Assembly: GCA_024803745.1 (NCBI GenBank)
Contig: JANJXV010000004.1
Span: forward strand, 45,383,358-45,447,357
DNA: 64,000 nt
Reading direction: 5' to 3'
Source of the DNA: Megascapheus bottae
Taxonomy: Eukaryota > Chordata > Mammalia > Rodentia > Geomyidae
The notes under the pieces are model-generated. The model was given only the letters and a program-made list of their open reading frames with translations. It did no database searches and was not told the DNA's origin. A program made the position numbers and the translations under genes. How positions within the stretch are numbered: the first letter of the stretch is position 1; every line of letters begins with the position of its first letter. Positions 1-11,900 of this stretch are shown here, in pieces.

Positions 1-789
1 CCTTTGGTTAACATTATGTAACGTACGTTTTATAACCTAAGTTCCAATGGCCTGTGTCAGGTCACAAGTGGAAAGGAGGAAACTGACCCCCTTGACAAGT
101 CAGCCTGTGGTTTCTTAGAGTCCGGGAGAAATTCCTTCTGAAAGTTCTTGCTTAAGCAATGAAAGGCAAATGGGAAATTCTTTAATAAGGCTTTCCCCAA
201 AGCTAATATATGCGTGTGGGGGTGGAATGTTAGATTAAAATGCCACTTGAAGCTACTAGAGCCTCCGGCATAAATATGACATCGCTTTGGAATTGAGGCA
301 CACACTGCGATTTCACTGATCCTTAGTTAAGTTACTTTAGCTGAGCTAGTCCAAATTTTAGAGGCAAAGGGTTTTCAGTGAATGTTTCCTAAGTTTCTGA
401 TCTTGCATTTTTTATGTCAATGACCAACCAGTCTGTGGAGTGTAGTGGGGGGTGCTAACAGGAGGTAGCTGATTGGCTGGGTTTGTGAGGAGTGGGCAAA
501 CAGCTTATTTGTGCTTGATTTGAATTGAAACATCCGTTAGATATCACAGATTGAATTGGGTTTTACAGAACAAATATGCATCATCCATCATCTTGTGGCT
601 ATGTCAAGATAATTACCAGGGAAATATTGCTTGACAGTTTGTTAAAGTGCAGAGAACAACCTGATTGTAAGAAAAGTGTTTTTTGTAGCTGTGGAAATAA
701 AATGTCATCAATGCGCAACCCATCTAATGTTTCTGAATTATGAATGCAGACTGCTAAAGATTGGATGGGAAAGGAAAACCCACCAAGCA
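1..789. other. Unique non-coding sequence
   Basis: No gene, RNA gene or repeat recognised. Open frames are short and not protein-like. Confidence 0.6.
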
Positions 790-1003
790 CTTTTATTCAT
801 TTATTTATTTATTTATTTTGGCCAGTCCTGGGCTTGAGCTCAGGGCCTGAGCACCATCCTTGGACTTTCTCAAGGCCAGAGCTCTACCATTTGAGCCGCA
901 GCACCACTTCTGGATTTTTTCTATGTATGTGGAACTGAGGAATCGAACCCCCGTCTCCGTGCATGCTAGGTAAGCACTCTACCACTAGGCCAAACTCCTG
1001 GCC
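790..1003 (-). mobile_element. IDL-Geo SINE with expanded (ATTT)n tail
   Basis: Full dimer in reverse: Geo right half (ccagtcctgggcttgagctc), then the tRNA-Ala/ID-like head ending aggccaaactcctggccc. The tail is an ATTT repeat. ccaccaagca occurs on both sides (780-789 and about 1005-1014), so the insertion site is preserved. Confidence 0.88.
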
Positions 1004-1794
1004 CCCACCAAGCATTTTTTAAAAGGATTCAAGAACAATCCTAGGTGGCCAAAGATGCTGTGAGAGAAACAGCTTCATTAATTTATAAGTAAAGATTTAT
1101 TATTATGCCAGGGTCAACCTCATTTTAATGTCAGTTGGACTTTCCTCAAATACCAGAAGTGGATGGAAGTGGTGAGGTACAGTGATGAAGCCAGTGTCTG
1201 TTTTGCCAGATGAGCTTGTAGCACTTCACACTTAGGTAAGTGTGTAAGTGACAATTATCCCGCAAGGATCCCCAGGTCCCCTTTAATCCTGGAGTGGCAG
1301 TGGGGCGCTCACCCTCCTGTGGGCCAGAGGAAGCCCATTTGATTTGATGGTCAGGGTTGTTACATGTCTGCACAGCTCCCACTTCACAACCCTGAAGGGT
1401 CTCTGATAACCTTTCTTTGCCAGGACACCTCCTCCATCACCCCACTGAAAGAATCCCAAAGTATCATTTACCTCAGTCTCCCACTGAACTCACCCCACCC
1501 CCTTGTGTATATATTATTATTATCCTCAATAGTGAAAAAGCATAAAGATAGGAAGGGAAAATTGAGAAAATCTGGAGATAGGCAAGTAGAAGAAGGAAAC
1601 TTTTATGCCTCAGGGCTAAAGAAAATGAACTTTGTCAAGCACCTACTCTTTTTTGTTTGTTTGTTTTTTAGAAGCAATAGTAATTTTTATTTGTCACAAA
1701 TTTTTAAATTGCAATATTAAATATTAATGGTTAACCTCCATATACTAAATGTGAAGGACAAACTCAAAACTGTACTTTCTTTCTTGTTCCTTTT

Positions 1795-1925
1795 TTAAAT
1801 AATTTTTATTGTGATTAATAGAAGGGTTACATTGTATTCACCAGATAGAAGGTGCATAACTTCACAAACATTGATACCCTTTCTCATGGTATGGTCCCTA
1901 TTCTCCCCCCACACAATATTCCTTC
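1795..1925 (-). mobile_element. L1 3' end, heavily truncated
   Basis: Reverse complement of the L1 3' UTR end seen at several places here: poly(A) side first, then cagatagaaggtgcataact and a 'cattgatacc' block. Only about 130 bp remain. Confidence 0.8.
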
Positions 1926-2900
1926 CTATGCTTGATTTTATAAAATCTTCACAAGAGCTTTGTAGGTTTGTGGATTATTCCCACTTCTCTTATTGGGATA
2001 AGAGGCTTAAAGAGGCTAGTGACTAAAGCCACACAAGCTAGAAAGTGACAGGTCAAAGATTAGAACCTCATCTGTCAAATTCTTTGGGGAAGATGAGTGA
2101 GCTCTATTTGTGAGAACTGACAAGAAAAAGCAGAGCTGCTCTCTCTGTCTTCCCCCTTCATCCATCTCAGCTTCCTGGGGAGAATGAGCTGGGGCTAAAT
2201 ATGTCAGCATCCAAGCCCCCTGAGCCTGCACACCCACCTGAAGTCTCTTCCATAGGTACTGGGCGGCATTTTGTTATTCTGTTTCTCACCATTCCCTGCC
2301 TCTATCTCCACAGATGCTGTTACTCTTGTCTACTGCTAGCATTCTAGAACTCTTTCTTCAGAGGGGGTAACCCTTCCATTCATGACTGCTTCTTTGTTCC
2401 TTCTTTCCCACTCCAAAATGATCAGGCTATCAAAAACACCATTCCAAATAAAGTAGAGGACATAAGCTATGGACTCTCCCCATATGTGGCCTCCAGTAAG
2501 CAAATCCCAGGTCTATGCTTCCAAGTAGCTCCTACCAGTTGATATGGAGGGAAAGGGGCAGGAGGAATAAGATAGATCCCTTAGCAGATACATAATCAAA
2601 GAAGACAAGAAAAAAATAGGAAGCCCAGACAAAGGAGAGAGAAAGAGCTCTTATCCAGGAAAACCTTAGGACTACAGGAAAGGTTTTTAAAAAATTAGAA
2701 TGACATTATAACAATGAAATGACAGTTCTTTGTTAATTTCTTATGATTTGCATGCAACTAATTGACCTAGGGTGCAGTAACAGTCAGTACATTCTATTAA
2801 ATATGGGTCAGAACAGCTCGTAACATTCTTAACTCCTACACTCTCTACGTTTAAATCTTCAGTATTTGGCATGACTAAAAACTTGCCCAATCTAGAGTAA

Positions 2901-2923
2901 CCCCCCACACACACACACACACT
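2901..2923. repeat. Short (CA)n
   Basis: About ten CA units after a C run. Confidence 0.85.
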
Positions 2924-2984
2924 CTAACATGTTCAAAGACAGAACTAAAAACTATGTTGCCTTTGTTTTGCCTTATTTTGTTTT

Positions 2985-3217
2985 GTTTCTGCCGATCATG
3001 GGGCTTGAACTCTGGGACTGGGTATTGTCCTCAAACTCTTCAGCTCAAGGCTACCACCCTACCCCTGGAGACACAGCACCACTTCTCATCTTCTAGTGGT
3101 TAATTGGAGATAAGAATCTCATGGACTTTAATGCATGAGTTGGCTTTGAACAGCTATCCTCAGATCTCAGCCTCCTGAGTAGCTAGGATTACAGGCGTGA
3201 GCCACTGTGCCCAGCTA
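2985..3217 (-). mobile_element. Two-part SINE with 7SL-like head and Geo-like right half
   Basis: Reverse complement starts with an Alu/B1-like head (cagtggctcacgcctgtaat, cctagctactcaggaggctg). It continues through a 'tctccaattaaccac' linker into a right half like that of IDL-Geo. It resembles published B1-dID elements; the exact family name is uncertain. Confidence 0.85.
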
Positions 3218-3234
3218 GAAACTAAAATATAGGG

Positions 3235-3408
3235 TTTTTTGCCAGTCCTGGGGCCTGAACTCAGCATCTGAACACTGTCCTTGGTCTTTTTCCCCACTTG
3301 AGCCTCAGCACCACTTCGGGCTTTTCTATGTTGTGGTACCGAGGAATCGAACCCAGGTCTTCGTGCATGCTAGGCAAGCACTCTACCACTAGGCCAAACT
3401 CCTGGCCC
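3235..3408 (-). mobile_element. IDL-Geo SINE
   Basis: Antisense dimer with a short right half, placed directly after the antisense two-part SINE at 2985. Flanks agaaactaaaatat and agaaactatgtttt look like a decayed duplication. Confidence 0.85.
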
Positions 3409-4040
3409 CAGAAACTATGTTTTATAAGGAGTTTTTAAGGTGATTTACATGAAGCTAGTAAAGCTTTTGCTATACTGAGCTCAAGTCTGATATAGTCGTA
3501 GCTTCTTAGCCCAATTTTGAAGTAAAGTGATCACCACTGAGTTGCAAACCTTTTAAAATATTTAAATGTCATATGCTGGTCCCCAACTTGTACTAAATAT
3601 ACTTGGCATTCCAAACATTCTAAATAATTGGGCTACTCATTTTACCGTCATTTGACTATGCCCTGATTGCTCAATTGCCTTTACATGGAATCTTGTTTAT
3701 GTTTTCTTACATCCTATGAACTTGCAAATATACTTGCATAAAAGGCCTTTAATCCTAAAACTGCAGTTTTTTTTTAAATGGACCCTCTGTAACTGTAAGT
3801 TCTGCATGAACAGATTCAACTAACTGCTAATCAAAACTATTTAGAGGAAAAATCATATAAAACACATACAGACTCTATATTCTTCTCATTATTCCCTGAA
3901 TAATGCAGTCAACTCTTTATATAACATTTACCTTGTATAAGGATTGCAAATAATATATAGACATGAGATAAAGTGCACAAGATGATGTTCATAGATTATA
4001 TGCAAATACTCTGACATTTTACATAAGGATGTCAGTATTT
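3409..4040. other. AT-rich unique sequence
   Basis: Nothing recognised on either strand. Confidence 0.6.
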
Positions 4041-4293
4041 GAACTCCATCATTTGAGCCCCACTTCCTGTTTTCTGGTGATTAATTTTAAGAGTCTCACA
4101 GACTTTCTTGCCTGGGCTGGCTTCAAACTGTGACCCTCAGCTCTCAGCGTCCTGAGTAGCAAAGATTAGAGAGAGGTATGAGCCACTAGTGCCCCTTTCA
4201 TTCATCTTTTTTTTCCAAGTCCTGGGGCTTGAACTCAGAGACTTTGATGCTTAATTGGAGATAAGAGTCTCATGGACTTTCTTGCCCAGCTAC
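4041..4293 (-). mobile_element. Two fragments of the 7SL-headed SINE, antisense
   Basis: 4041-4193 holds the head (agcgtcctgagtagc, tatgagccactagtgcc). 4208-4293 holds a right-half start fused to the linker with an internal deletion. They could be one broken element or two. Confidence 0.7.
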
Positions 4294-4639
4294 TTTATTT
4301 TTTAAATATGTGCAAGTTTGGAAGCAGTAAATGTAGAAAAAACTTTCCTGTCAAGTTGGTTTAAATCTTAAGTCTAGCCTCTCTGTGAAATGTGTAGCAA
4401 ATTCATTAACCTGAAGGTGAAGAAATGGCAGTACAGATGAACAGAATATAATTGTAGAACAAACCCTGAAGCAAATCTACATTAGGGTGACAAGCCATAT
4501 ATATTTTGAAATTTTTAAAAATTGTAAGTTAAAAAACTGGGAGGTAAATCCATTTACTCTCTTTTATGTAATAAATGTAAGCTAGGGAATATATTATTCA
4601 AGTTAGCAGAACAAATACTTGAAGTATGAATATTAGGGA

Positions 4640-4838
4640 CTGATATGTTGGTGGAAACTGTTCCAGCTACTCATGAGATAGGGCTATGGGGATCTCTGTT
4701 CAAAGGCAAGCCTGGCCAAACCAGATTGCATTTTAATGCTAGACAGGATAAAAGTACAAAATGATCTAAAAACTAAAGGACTAGGTGGTTCAAGCAATAA
4801 AGCTCTTGGCAAGCATCAGGCCCTGGGCTCAAACCATA
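4640..4838 (+). mobile_element. Degenerate 7SL-headed SINE leading into a GATA repeat
   Basis: Motifs ccagctactcatgagatagg, ttcaaaggcaagcctgg and gcatcaggccctgggctcaa keep family order. The tail is the tetranucleotide array that follows. Confidence 0.65.
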
Positions 4839-4864
4839 AATATAGATAGATAGATGGATGGATG

Positions 4865-4932
<68 letters not shown>

Positions 4933-4955
4933 CATACATACACAGATAGATGATA
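4838..4955. repeat. (GATA)n/(GATG)n/(CATA)n tetranucleotide array
   Basis: Begins at the tail of the SINE at 4640. GATA units change to CATA midway, so two repeat types share one locus. Confidence 0.92.
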
Positions 4956-5054
4956 GAATTATAAGAATATTTATATCTATAGCTTATGTTATATTTTTTA
5001 ATGCTTACTCTAAGTAGAGGTAGAGAAAAATGAGTTGATGTAAAACATTAAGCT

Positions 5055-5365
5055 GTAATATAACAAATGATTGTTGTCCTTAATGTACTATGTTATCTCT
5101 CATCTCCTTTGCTGTCCCTTGGATATCTCATATTGTTACAGTATCTCACTTTGTTATCTGATATATTGAATTTATTTGTATTTGGTTATTTGAAATTTGA
5201 TAGGGAAGGGGGGAAAACCAAGACGGGTGGGGGGTGTGGGGGGGGAGGGAAATGGGTACCAAGACATGTGAAAGGGTATCAATGTATGTGAATTAATGCA
5301 CCTTCTATCTGGCAAATATCATGTAACCCTTTTACTAATTACAATAAAAAATATAAAAAAACAAC
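5055..5365 (+). mobile_element. L1 3' UTR, 5'-truncated insertion
   Basis: Sense copy: gattgttgtccttaatgt, a purine-rich aaggggggaaaacc/GGGG section, caccttctatctggcaaata and an A-rich tail with AATAAA. Imperfect duplications aaacattaagct (about 5043-5054) and aaacattaggct (about 5367-5380) flank it, marking a target-primed insertion. Confidence 0.85.
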
Positions 5366-5732
5366 AAAAAACATTAGGCTTTAGATAATAGGTAATTTTG
5401 AAATAACTGTGAAAGATCGAGAAGAAAAATTTTAAGGTGGGAGAGAGGCTGCCATGGTTGTGGGAAGGGAGGAACTCAGAGCTGGAGAAGCCTGCTGAGG
5501 ATCCTCTGATGAGATCACGGAGGAAAGTGGACAGGTGGAGATCAGAAGTCATGACATCAGCCTCAGATTCAAGGGTAAGAGAGAAAAAGTTATCTCAGTT
5601 AACAAGTATGTCGTAAGATTAGGCCATGTGTTTGTAATAGATTCCAAAAAGAAAGTCATGAAGCATATACAGAAATTTAAGGCTTACAAGAAAGAGCATT
5701 CCACACTGGAAATTACTAAGAGCTATTTCTTT

Positions 5733-6812
5733 TTTTCCGTATATTTTATTGTAATTAACAGAAGACTTACATTATATTCACCAGATAGAAGGTGCATTAC
5801 TTCACAAATATTGATACCTTTTCTCATGTCTTGGTTCCCATTTCCCTCCCCCCCCCACCCCTGCCCCTCATCTTGTTTTCCCCCCTTCCCTATCCTATTT
5901 CAAATAAACAAATAAGCATACACACAATATATCAGATAACAAGGTAAAATGCTGTAATCATATGAGATAACCAAGGGACAGCAAAAGAGATGAGAGACAA
6001 CATAGTACATTAAGGACAACAATCACTCATTATATGGCTTTTCTTTCTATATCCTGGAGGTCTTTCATTTAATGTCATACTATATGGTCTTATGTATCTA
6101 GATTTTGCTCTATTGCAAATCTCTGCTAGGAGAGCCCAAGGTTTCTACTGATTATGACAAATGAGGGAAACCATTGCTCCTATGTTCCTTTGAGTCTGGC
6201 TTACTTCACTTAATAGGATTTTTTCTAAGTCTTTCCATTCCTTACAAATGGTGTGATGTCATTCTTTCTGACAGCAGCATAGAATTCCATTGTGTATAAA
6301 TACCACATCTTGCCGGGAGTTTGGCCTAGTGGTTAAAGTGCTTGCCTAGCATGCATGAAGACCTGGGTTCGATTCCTTGGTACCACATATATAGAAAAAG
6401 CTGGAAGTGGTGCTGAGGCTCAAGTGGTAGAGTTCTAGCCTTGAGAAAGTCCAAGGACAGTGCTCAGGCCCTGAGTTCAAGCCCAGGACTGGCAAAAAAA
6501 ATTAAAATAAATAAATAAATAAATAAATAAATAAATACCACATCTTGTTGATCCACTCATCAACTGAGGGGCATCTGGGTTGGTTCCGTATCTTTGCTAT
6601 GGTAAATAGTGCTGCAATGAGCATCGTTGTGCTGGTGGCTTTAGTATGCCCTTGTTTCTGGACAATTGGGTAAATGCCTAGTAGTGGAATTGCTGGGTCA
6701 TAGGGGAGTTCTATGCTTAGTCTTTTGAGGAACTGCCATACTGCTTCCCATAGTGGTTGAACGAGTTTACACTCCCACCAACAGTGTAGTAGTGATCACT
6801 AGGGGCCATTTC
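5733..6812 (-). mobile_element. L1 3' region, antisense, interrupted by a SINE
   Basis: Antisense L1 3' UTR from its tail (5733) through taagcatacacacaatatat, gcatagaattccattgtgt, tgctgcaatgagcat and cataggggagttctatgc to actcccaccaacagtg near 6785. An IDL-Geo SINE with a 15-bp duplication splits it at 6313-6532. No intact ORF2 frame is present. Confidence 0.88.
6313..6532 (+). mobile_element. IDL-Geo SINE nested in L1
   Basis: Near-complete sense copy ending in an (AAAT)n tail. aaataccacatcttg at 6298-6312 and 6533-6547 is a perfect 15-bp duplication of L1 sequence, so the SINE is younger than the L1 at 5733-6812. Confidence 0.93.
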
Positions 6813-7234
6813 TGGAGTGAGCCATTTGTGAAAAGAAGACAAGTTCCGCATCAATGGGATAGACAGAGATTTTCATACTAAGAGAGAATGAACAGAGGCC
6901 GAGTCCAAATGAGTTGCAATAGTAGTAACATTCATTTCTTGGTTACCAGATATCGGGTGATTTTCTGCACCACCATATGTCTGTGCAATGCTCCTCTGTA
7001 ATAGGTTACAGTTTTCCTATATACTCCTAGGAAAAAGAGATTGAAGAGGTTGATGTATTTGTTCACATTCCATCTCATCTCCAAGTCTAACTTCACAAAG
7101 CACTAATCAGATATGCACGAAGATCAAGGTTTTATCCATGTGCCAGGCTTCACTTGCAGAGAAACAGCCCAGTCACAGCAGCTGCCCTGCAGTGGAACAT
7201 GTGTTTCTTACATTCATCCTTTTCTTTGATCAGA

Positions 7235-7972
7235 AACACTTACCCTGACTTACTTCACTTAATATGTTTTCCAGGTTTTATCATTTCTTCATAAATGGAG
7301 CAATACCATTTTTTTCCGGGGGAAGCATAGAATTCCATTGTGTATATACCACATTTTCTTGGCCCATTCATCCACTGAGTGGCATCTGGGTTGATTCCAT
7401 GTCTTGGATATGGTAAACAATACTGCAGTGAACATGGTTGAATTGGTAGCTTTAGTGTGGCCTTGTTGGTGGTCTAGGATAAATGTCCAGGAGTGAAATT
7501 GCTGGGTCATAGGAAAGCTTTTGAGGAACCTCCATATTTCTTTTCACAGTGGTTGAACAAGTTTACATTCCTACCAACAGTATATTAGAATTTCCTTTGG
7601 GCAACATCCCTGCCAGCATATGTATATTGCTAGTTTTCTTGATAATGGCAATTCTAACTGGGGTGAGATGGAATCTCATGCTGTTTTGATTTGCATCCCT
7701 TTTATGGCCAAAATGTTGAGCATCTCTTCATGTGCCTATTGGCACTCTTAGTTCTTCTGAAAGTCTGTCTTTAAGTCTTTAGCCCATTTGGTGATTGATT
7801 GGTTGCTGTATCTTTGAGAATTTGAGGGGGCTGAATTTTCTGAGCTTTAAGTATATTTTAGATGTGAGGCCCTTTTCTGATGCATAGCTAGTAAAGATTT
7901 CCCATGCTATGGATTTGCTATTTATCTTTCTGGCTGTATCATTTGCCATGCAGATGCTCACATTTATCCGAT
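7235..7972 (-). mobile_element. Second, more diverged antisense L1 3' region
   Basis: Repeats the layout of the previous copy (agcatagaattccattgtgt, gggtcatagg, ttctaactggggtgagatgg) and extends further toward ORF2. It is older and more substituted. The open frames inside it on either strand are short and not protein-like. Confidence 0.85.
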
Positions 7973-8369
7973 GAAGTAATCCAGACCCAAAGAAACATAG
8001 GTTGCATGTCTACAAGTAAACAGAATGGATAGTCAAAGACAAAAAACTGCACGTGGACAAGAAAAATTAAATAGGACTCTAAACATTCATACAGTGAGAC
8101 CAAAGGAGGACATTCTTAGGAGAGGGTCATAAAAGCTCAATTGCTATGTGCATATGATCATAGATGGTAAAATAATGTTTATTGAAATGAACTCCAAGAA
8201 ATGGAAAAAGAGTTTTTTTAAATGGATTTGTTTGTTTGTTTGGTTTTGTTTTTCCCCTTTTGCTGCTGCCTTTGATTTCTGTCCTTTTTGTCTCGTGTAT
8301 AAGTTTATCTGATTTGGGGAGGGAACAGGAAGCACAGAAATGATGAGACAAAGGGTGAAGTAATTCAGC

Positions 8370-8556
8370 AGTGATACTTACTAGACACGATGTTGAAAAT
8401 GAACAGTAAAATTTGTGGGCATTGGAATGAAAAATTGGGAGAAAATGAGGGAAAAGGTGACATTGTTCAAAAAGAAATGTACTCATTACCTGTTCTATGT
8501 AACCACAACCCCTCTGTACATCACCTTTACAATGAAAATTAAATTAAAAAAAAAAG
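8370..8556 (+). mobile_element. Unnamed 3'-anchored repeat, copy 1
   Basis: Shares gatactyactagacac, ggtgacattgttcaaaaaga, aatgtactcattacctg, ctatgtaac and ctctgtacatcacctttaca with copies at 33110-33310 and, in reverse, 52555-52745. It ends in an A-rich tail. Probably the 3' end of a LINE-type family that I cannot name. Confidence 0.65.
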
Positions 8557-8565
8557 AAACAGAAA

Positions 8566-8797
8566 CTTTTGTCCTGGCGCTTGAACTCAGGGCCAGAGCA
8601 CTGTCTCTAAGCTTTTGTACTCAAGGCTTAGCACTTAAGTCTACCACTTAAGACACGGTTTCACTTCTAGTTTTTTTGGTGTTTAATTAGAGACAAGAGT
8701 GTCCTGGATTTTCCCACCTTAGGTGGCTTTAAACCATCATGCTCAGATCTCAGCCACCTAAATAGCTAGGATCACAGGTATGAGCCACCAGTACTAG
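8566..8797 (-). mobile_element. 7SL-headed two-part SINE
   Basis: Antisense full-length copy from cctggcgcttgaactcaggg to tagctaggatcacaggta and tgagccaccag. It directly follows the unnamed repeat at 8370-8556, probably inserted in its A tail. Confidence 0.82.
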
Positions 8798-10271
8798 GAA
8801 CTGAGGGGAATTTAATAGAAGAGAAAAGAACTGACCAATTTATCTTAGCTCTCTTAAATCAACTTTTTCTTCAAAGTAAAATGTTATATGATGGGTATAA
8901 TATGAATTACTAATATTTGTCTGGACTACCACTTAGGCCAAGCTGTACTTCTTTTAATTAAAAACAGAACTAAGCAGGCATAACAAAAAAAGCACTGTCT
9001 TTGATGACCAAGTTAAGAATTAACCACTGAGAAGACCCTCAGATGCTTAAGTATTTTACTGTAGTAGATTCTAATTGCCACACTGCAGTATCTCCTTTTA
9101 TAAGCATTTGACCTATTTGAAGATGTTGAAATCGTCTAAGGGTCTTGCCTTTGTTAAATTCACAGCCCTATTTTGACAACCATTCAAATTTGTAATCACT
9201 TTTATCATTAGATCTGCACTGGAAATGAATAGTAAAATTTCTTGGCAAGCTGTCTAGGTTCATCTTGTCAAAATGGATGTATCTTTCCTTGGATGCCTTT
9301 CAAGTTAGTTTTGTATAATCAGTACCTGTCAGTGAGACACTGAATGTTGACAGAATAAAGAACTCCTCTACTCCCTCATTATTATTAAATACCTCACCTT
9401 CAATTTTAAGGATGCCCAAGATTCAGCCCTACAACTTGCAACATGGATGACATTTTATATTAGTGAGACAGTGTTGAGTCCATAGAAAGGTTATATCCAG
9501 AAAATATTCTCTCTCTCTCTCTCCTTCCCTCCCCACACACTATTTAGAATTTCAAGTCCATCCCTGCAATGATCTGGACAGCTTTTTCCTGCCTCTCAGG
9601 GAAGGTAAATGATGACCTGAAGGTTATGGTTTCTTATCCTCCTGGGGTCTTGCTAAAGCATTTGAAACTGAACCTGACTAAGGTATGAAGCAGCTCTAAG
9701 TCTTAGCCTCCCCTGTCCTGCCCTACCTTGCCCTGGACTGGCCACCAGCTGTGCCAGCTACTCCTTCACAGTGAGTGGTCCCAGTTCAGTAGCATGTTGA
9801 CCTTCCTTTTGCCCCTCTTACAGTTTCCACCCATAAGCGCAGTGCTGAGAAAATTCTTCTACCTGGGAATGAGCATATTCTCAGTTAAATTAATACCAAA
9901 AAAGCACCATGGGTGGTTAAGTAAAGGCTGCTAGTAAGATTGTAGAATATTTACACTTTCATTAATTTATTAGCTGTTAACAGAGTAATCTGTCTATACG
10001 TTGAAATGATCCCATTAAGCCAGAAATATATAACAATATGACTTGTCATTTAATATGAGACTACTTAAATAATGCTAATAAAATTTCAGCAAGAAACAGT
10101 GCTGTTTTACAAATAAAAGCTTCTAGGTTAGCCGAACAAAATGCCATCACAGAAATATACATGAGCATTCCTTTTAATCACTACACCAAGAAGGAACAAA
10201 CACCTTCCAGACATTTTTTTCTCTAACCTTATTTAGAATTATACTTCATGTAATTCTTAAAAAGAGTCTGA
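8798..10271. other. Unique non-coding sequence
   Basis: About 1.5 kb with no repeat that I can identify except a short (CT)n near 9508. It is the longest repeat-free part of the left third before 12783. Confidence 0.6.
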
Positions 10272-10506
10272 GGCAGGGAGCTGGTGGCTCATGCCTGTAA
10301 TCCTTGCAATTCAGGGGGCAGAAAGCTGAGGATCATGATTCAAACCCACCCAGGTAAGAAAGTCCAGGAAAGACTCTTATCTCGAGTTAACTACCAGAAA
10401 AACTAAAGTGGAGCGGTGGCTCAGAGTGGTAGAGCACTATCCTTGAGCAAAAGAGCTCAGGGACAGCACCCAGGCCTATTGTTCAAGCCCTACAGCCAAA
10501 AAAATG
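10272..10506 (+). mobile_element. 7SL-headed two-part SINE
   Basis: Sense full-length: gagctggtggctcatgcctg, agtccaggaaagactcttat, gcggtggctcagagtggtag and agagctcagggacagcaccc, then an A7 tail. Confidence 0.87.
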
Positions 10507-10529
10507 AAAGGGGATGTGAAATACATCCT

Positions 10530-10800
10530 TATTATATCACATTAAAGATATATAATATAAACTATATCGTATAGCCATTACATGTTACATATTATTTATA
10601 TTATATAATATATACATGCAAATAAAATACTATATTAAATATGTAATATATAATATCTATTAACTGTTATATATTACACAGATATTATGTACATATATGT
10701 TACATATTTAATATACTATATATTATATTCTAGTATAAAATATATAATACATGATATAATATATCTTATTAAAGGTATATATTAGCAAGCATGTAACTCA
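10530..10800. repeat. AT-rich low-complexity block
   Basis: Almost only A/T, with many tatataatat-type palindromes and no periodic unit. It follows the SINE at 10272. Confidence 0.85.
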
Positions 10801-10835
10801 TTGTATAAATTACCAAGGATTTTCTTTGTCTTTTT

Positions 10836-11120
10836 TTTTCATTTTGCAGTATTAGAGTTTGAACTTAGTGCTTCTTGCTGCTAAGCAGGCATCCTACCAT
10901 GAGAACTACTCTATCAGCACCTTTTGGTGCTTTGTGCCCAGGCCAGCCAGCACTACAATGCTCTTATTTCTGGTTCCCTGTGGGCTATCAGAGATGCATC
11001 AATGCCTTGCCCTTGTGCTTCCTCTGTAGCTCGTATGACAGGTGTAAGACACTGTGTACAACTATTAGCTGAGATGATGTCTCAAAACCTTTTGTGCCCA
11101 GGCTGACCTCAAACTTTGAT
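10836..11120 (-). mobile_element. Antisense composite of tRNA-like and 7SL-like SINE remnants
   Basis: 10836-10925 resembles a tRNA-derived monomer in reverse. 10926-11060 contains tagctcgtatgacaggtgta, a decayed 7SL head. 11080-11120 has the B1-like gcccaggctgacctcaaact. All are old, and the boundaries are approximate. Confidence 0.5.
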
Positions 11121-11324
11121 TTTCCTCATCTTTATCCTCTCTCTCCCCACCATGTATCTTGGATATTAGGCTTGGAATGTGGTAGCTAGCTAAGAAAGGC
11201 TTTTTTTTCTATAAACAGCTTTCCAAGGCCGTTTGATTCAAACAAAAGTATGAGCCACAAATCTAACATTAACATCAAGTTTGCTAATATCTGCATTTTG
11301 AAAAAGCAAGTGAAATTAATTCTG

Positions 11325-11345
11325 ATATATATGTATATATATATG

Positions 11346-11374
<29 letters not shown>
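11325..11374. repeat. (TA)n
   Basis: TA dinucleotides with a few GTA interruptions, continuous with the SINE tail at 11375. Confidence 0.9.
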
Positions 11375-11376
<2 letters not shown>

Positions 11377-11561
11377 CCAGTCCTGGGGCTTGAACTCAGG
11401 GCCTGGGTACTATCCTTGGGTTTTCTTAAGGCTAGAGCTCTACCACTTGAGTCACTGTGCCACTTCTGGCTTTTTCTGTTTATGTAGTACCAAGGAATTG
11501 AACCCAGGGCTTTGTGCATGCTAGGCAAACACTCTACCACTAGGCCACACTCCCAACCCCC
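11375..11561 (-). mobile_element. IDL-Geo SINE with (TA)n tail
   Basis: Antisense dimer; the tail side adjoins a TA repeat (11325-11374). The left monomer is recognisable as tgcatgctaggcaaacactc and taccactaggcc. Confidence 0.87.
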
Positions 11562-11687
11562 TGGTATATTTTAGTATTTTAATGTACTTTGTAAATGTAA
11601 CTTCAATCATACTTATATTATGTTAAAATGTTATTTCCATATATAATCAATACAGACAAATTAAGGACTTATTTTGTGCTATATTTT

Positions 11688-11900
11688 TTTTGCCAGTACG
11701 GGAGCTGGAATTCAGAGCCTCACACATGCTCAGCTTTTTTGCTCATGGCTGATGCTCTACTTCTTGAGCCATGTCTCTAGCCCAGAATTTTCCTTTTCAT
11801 TTTCAGCATCTTCTTCCTGGGATTGTGTCAAACCACGAATCCCCTGGATCTCAGCCTCCTGAATGGTTAGGATTGTAGACATGAGCCACTGGCATCCAGC
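11688..11900 (-). mobile_element. 7SL-headed SINE, diverged, antisense
   Basis: gatctcagcctcctgaatgg, ttaggattgtagacatgagc and ttttgccagtacgggagctg outline the element. The middle is replaced by sequence that does not match the other copies. Confidence 0.65.

Larger units (their letters stand above)
1015..2984. other. Mostly unique non-coding sequence
   Basis: Apart from the L1 end at 1795-1925 and the CA run near 2901 I see nothing. A frame at 1364-1720 has no family resemblance. Confidence 0.6.

Noticed and set aside
4838..4955. CRISPR-like regular repeat
   Set aside because: A simple tetranucleotide array without spacers in a mammalian genome; it is a microsatellite.
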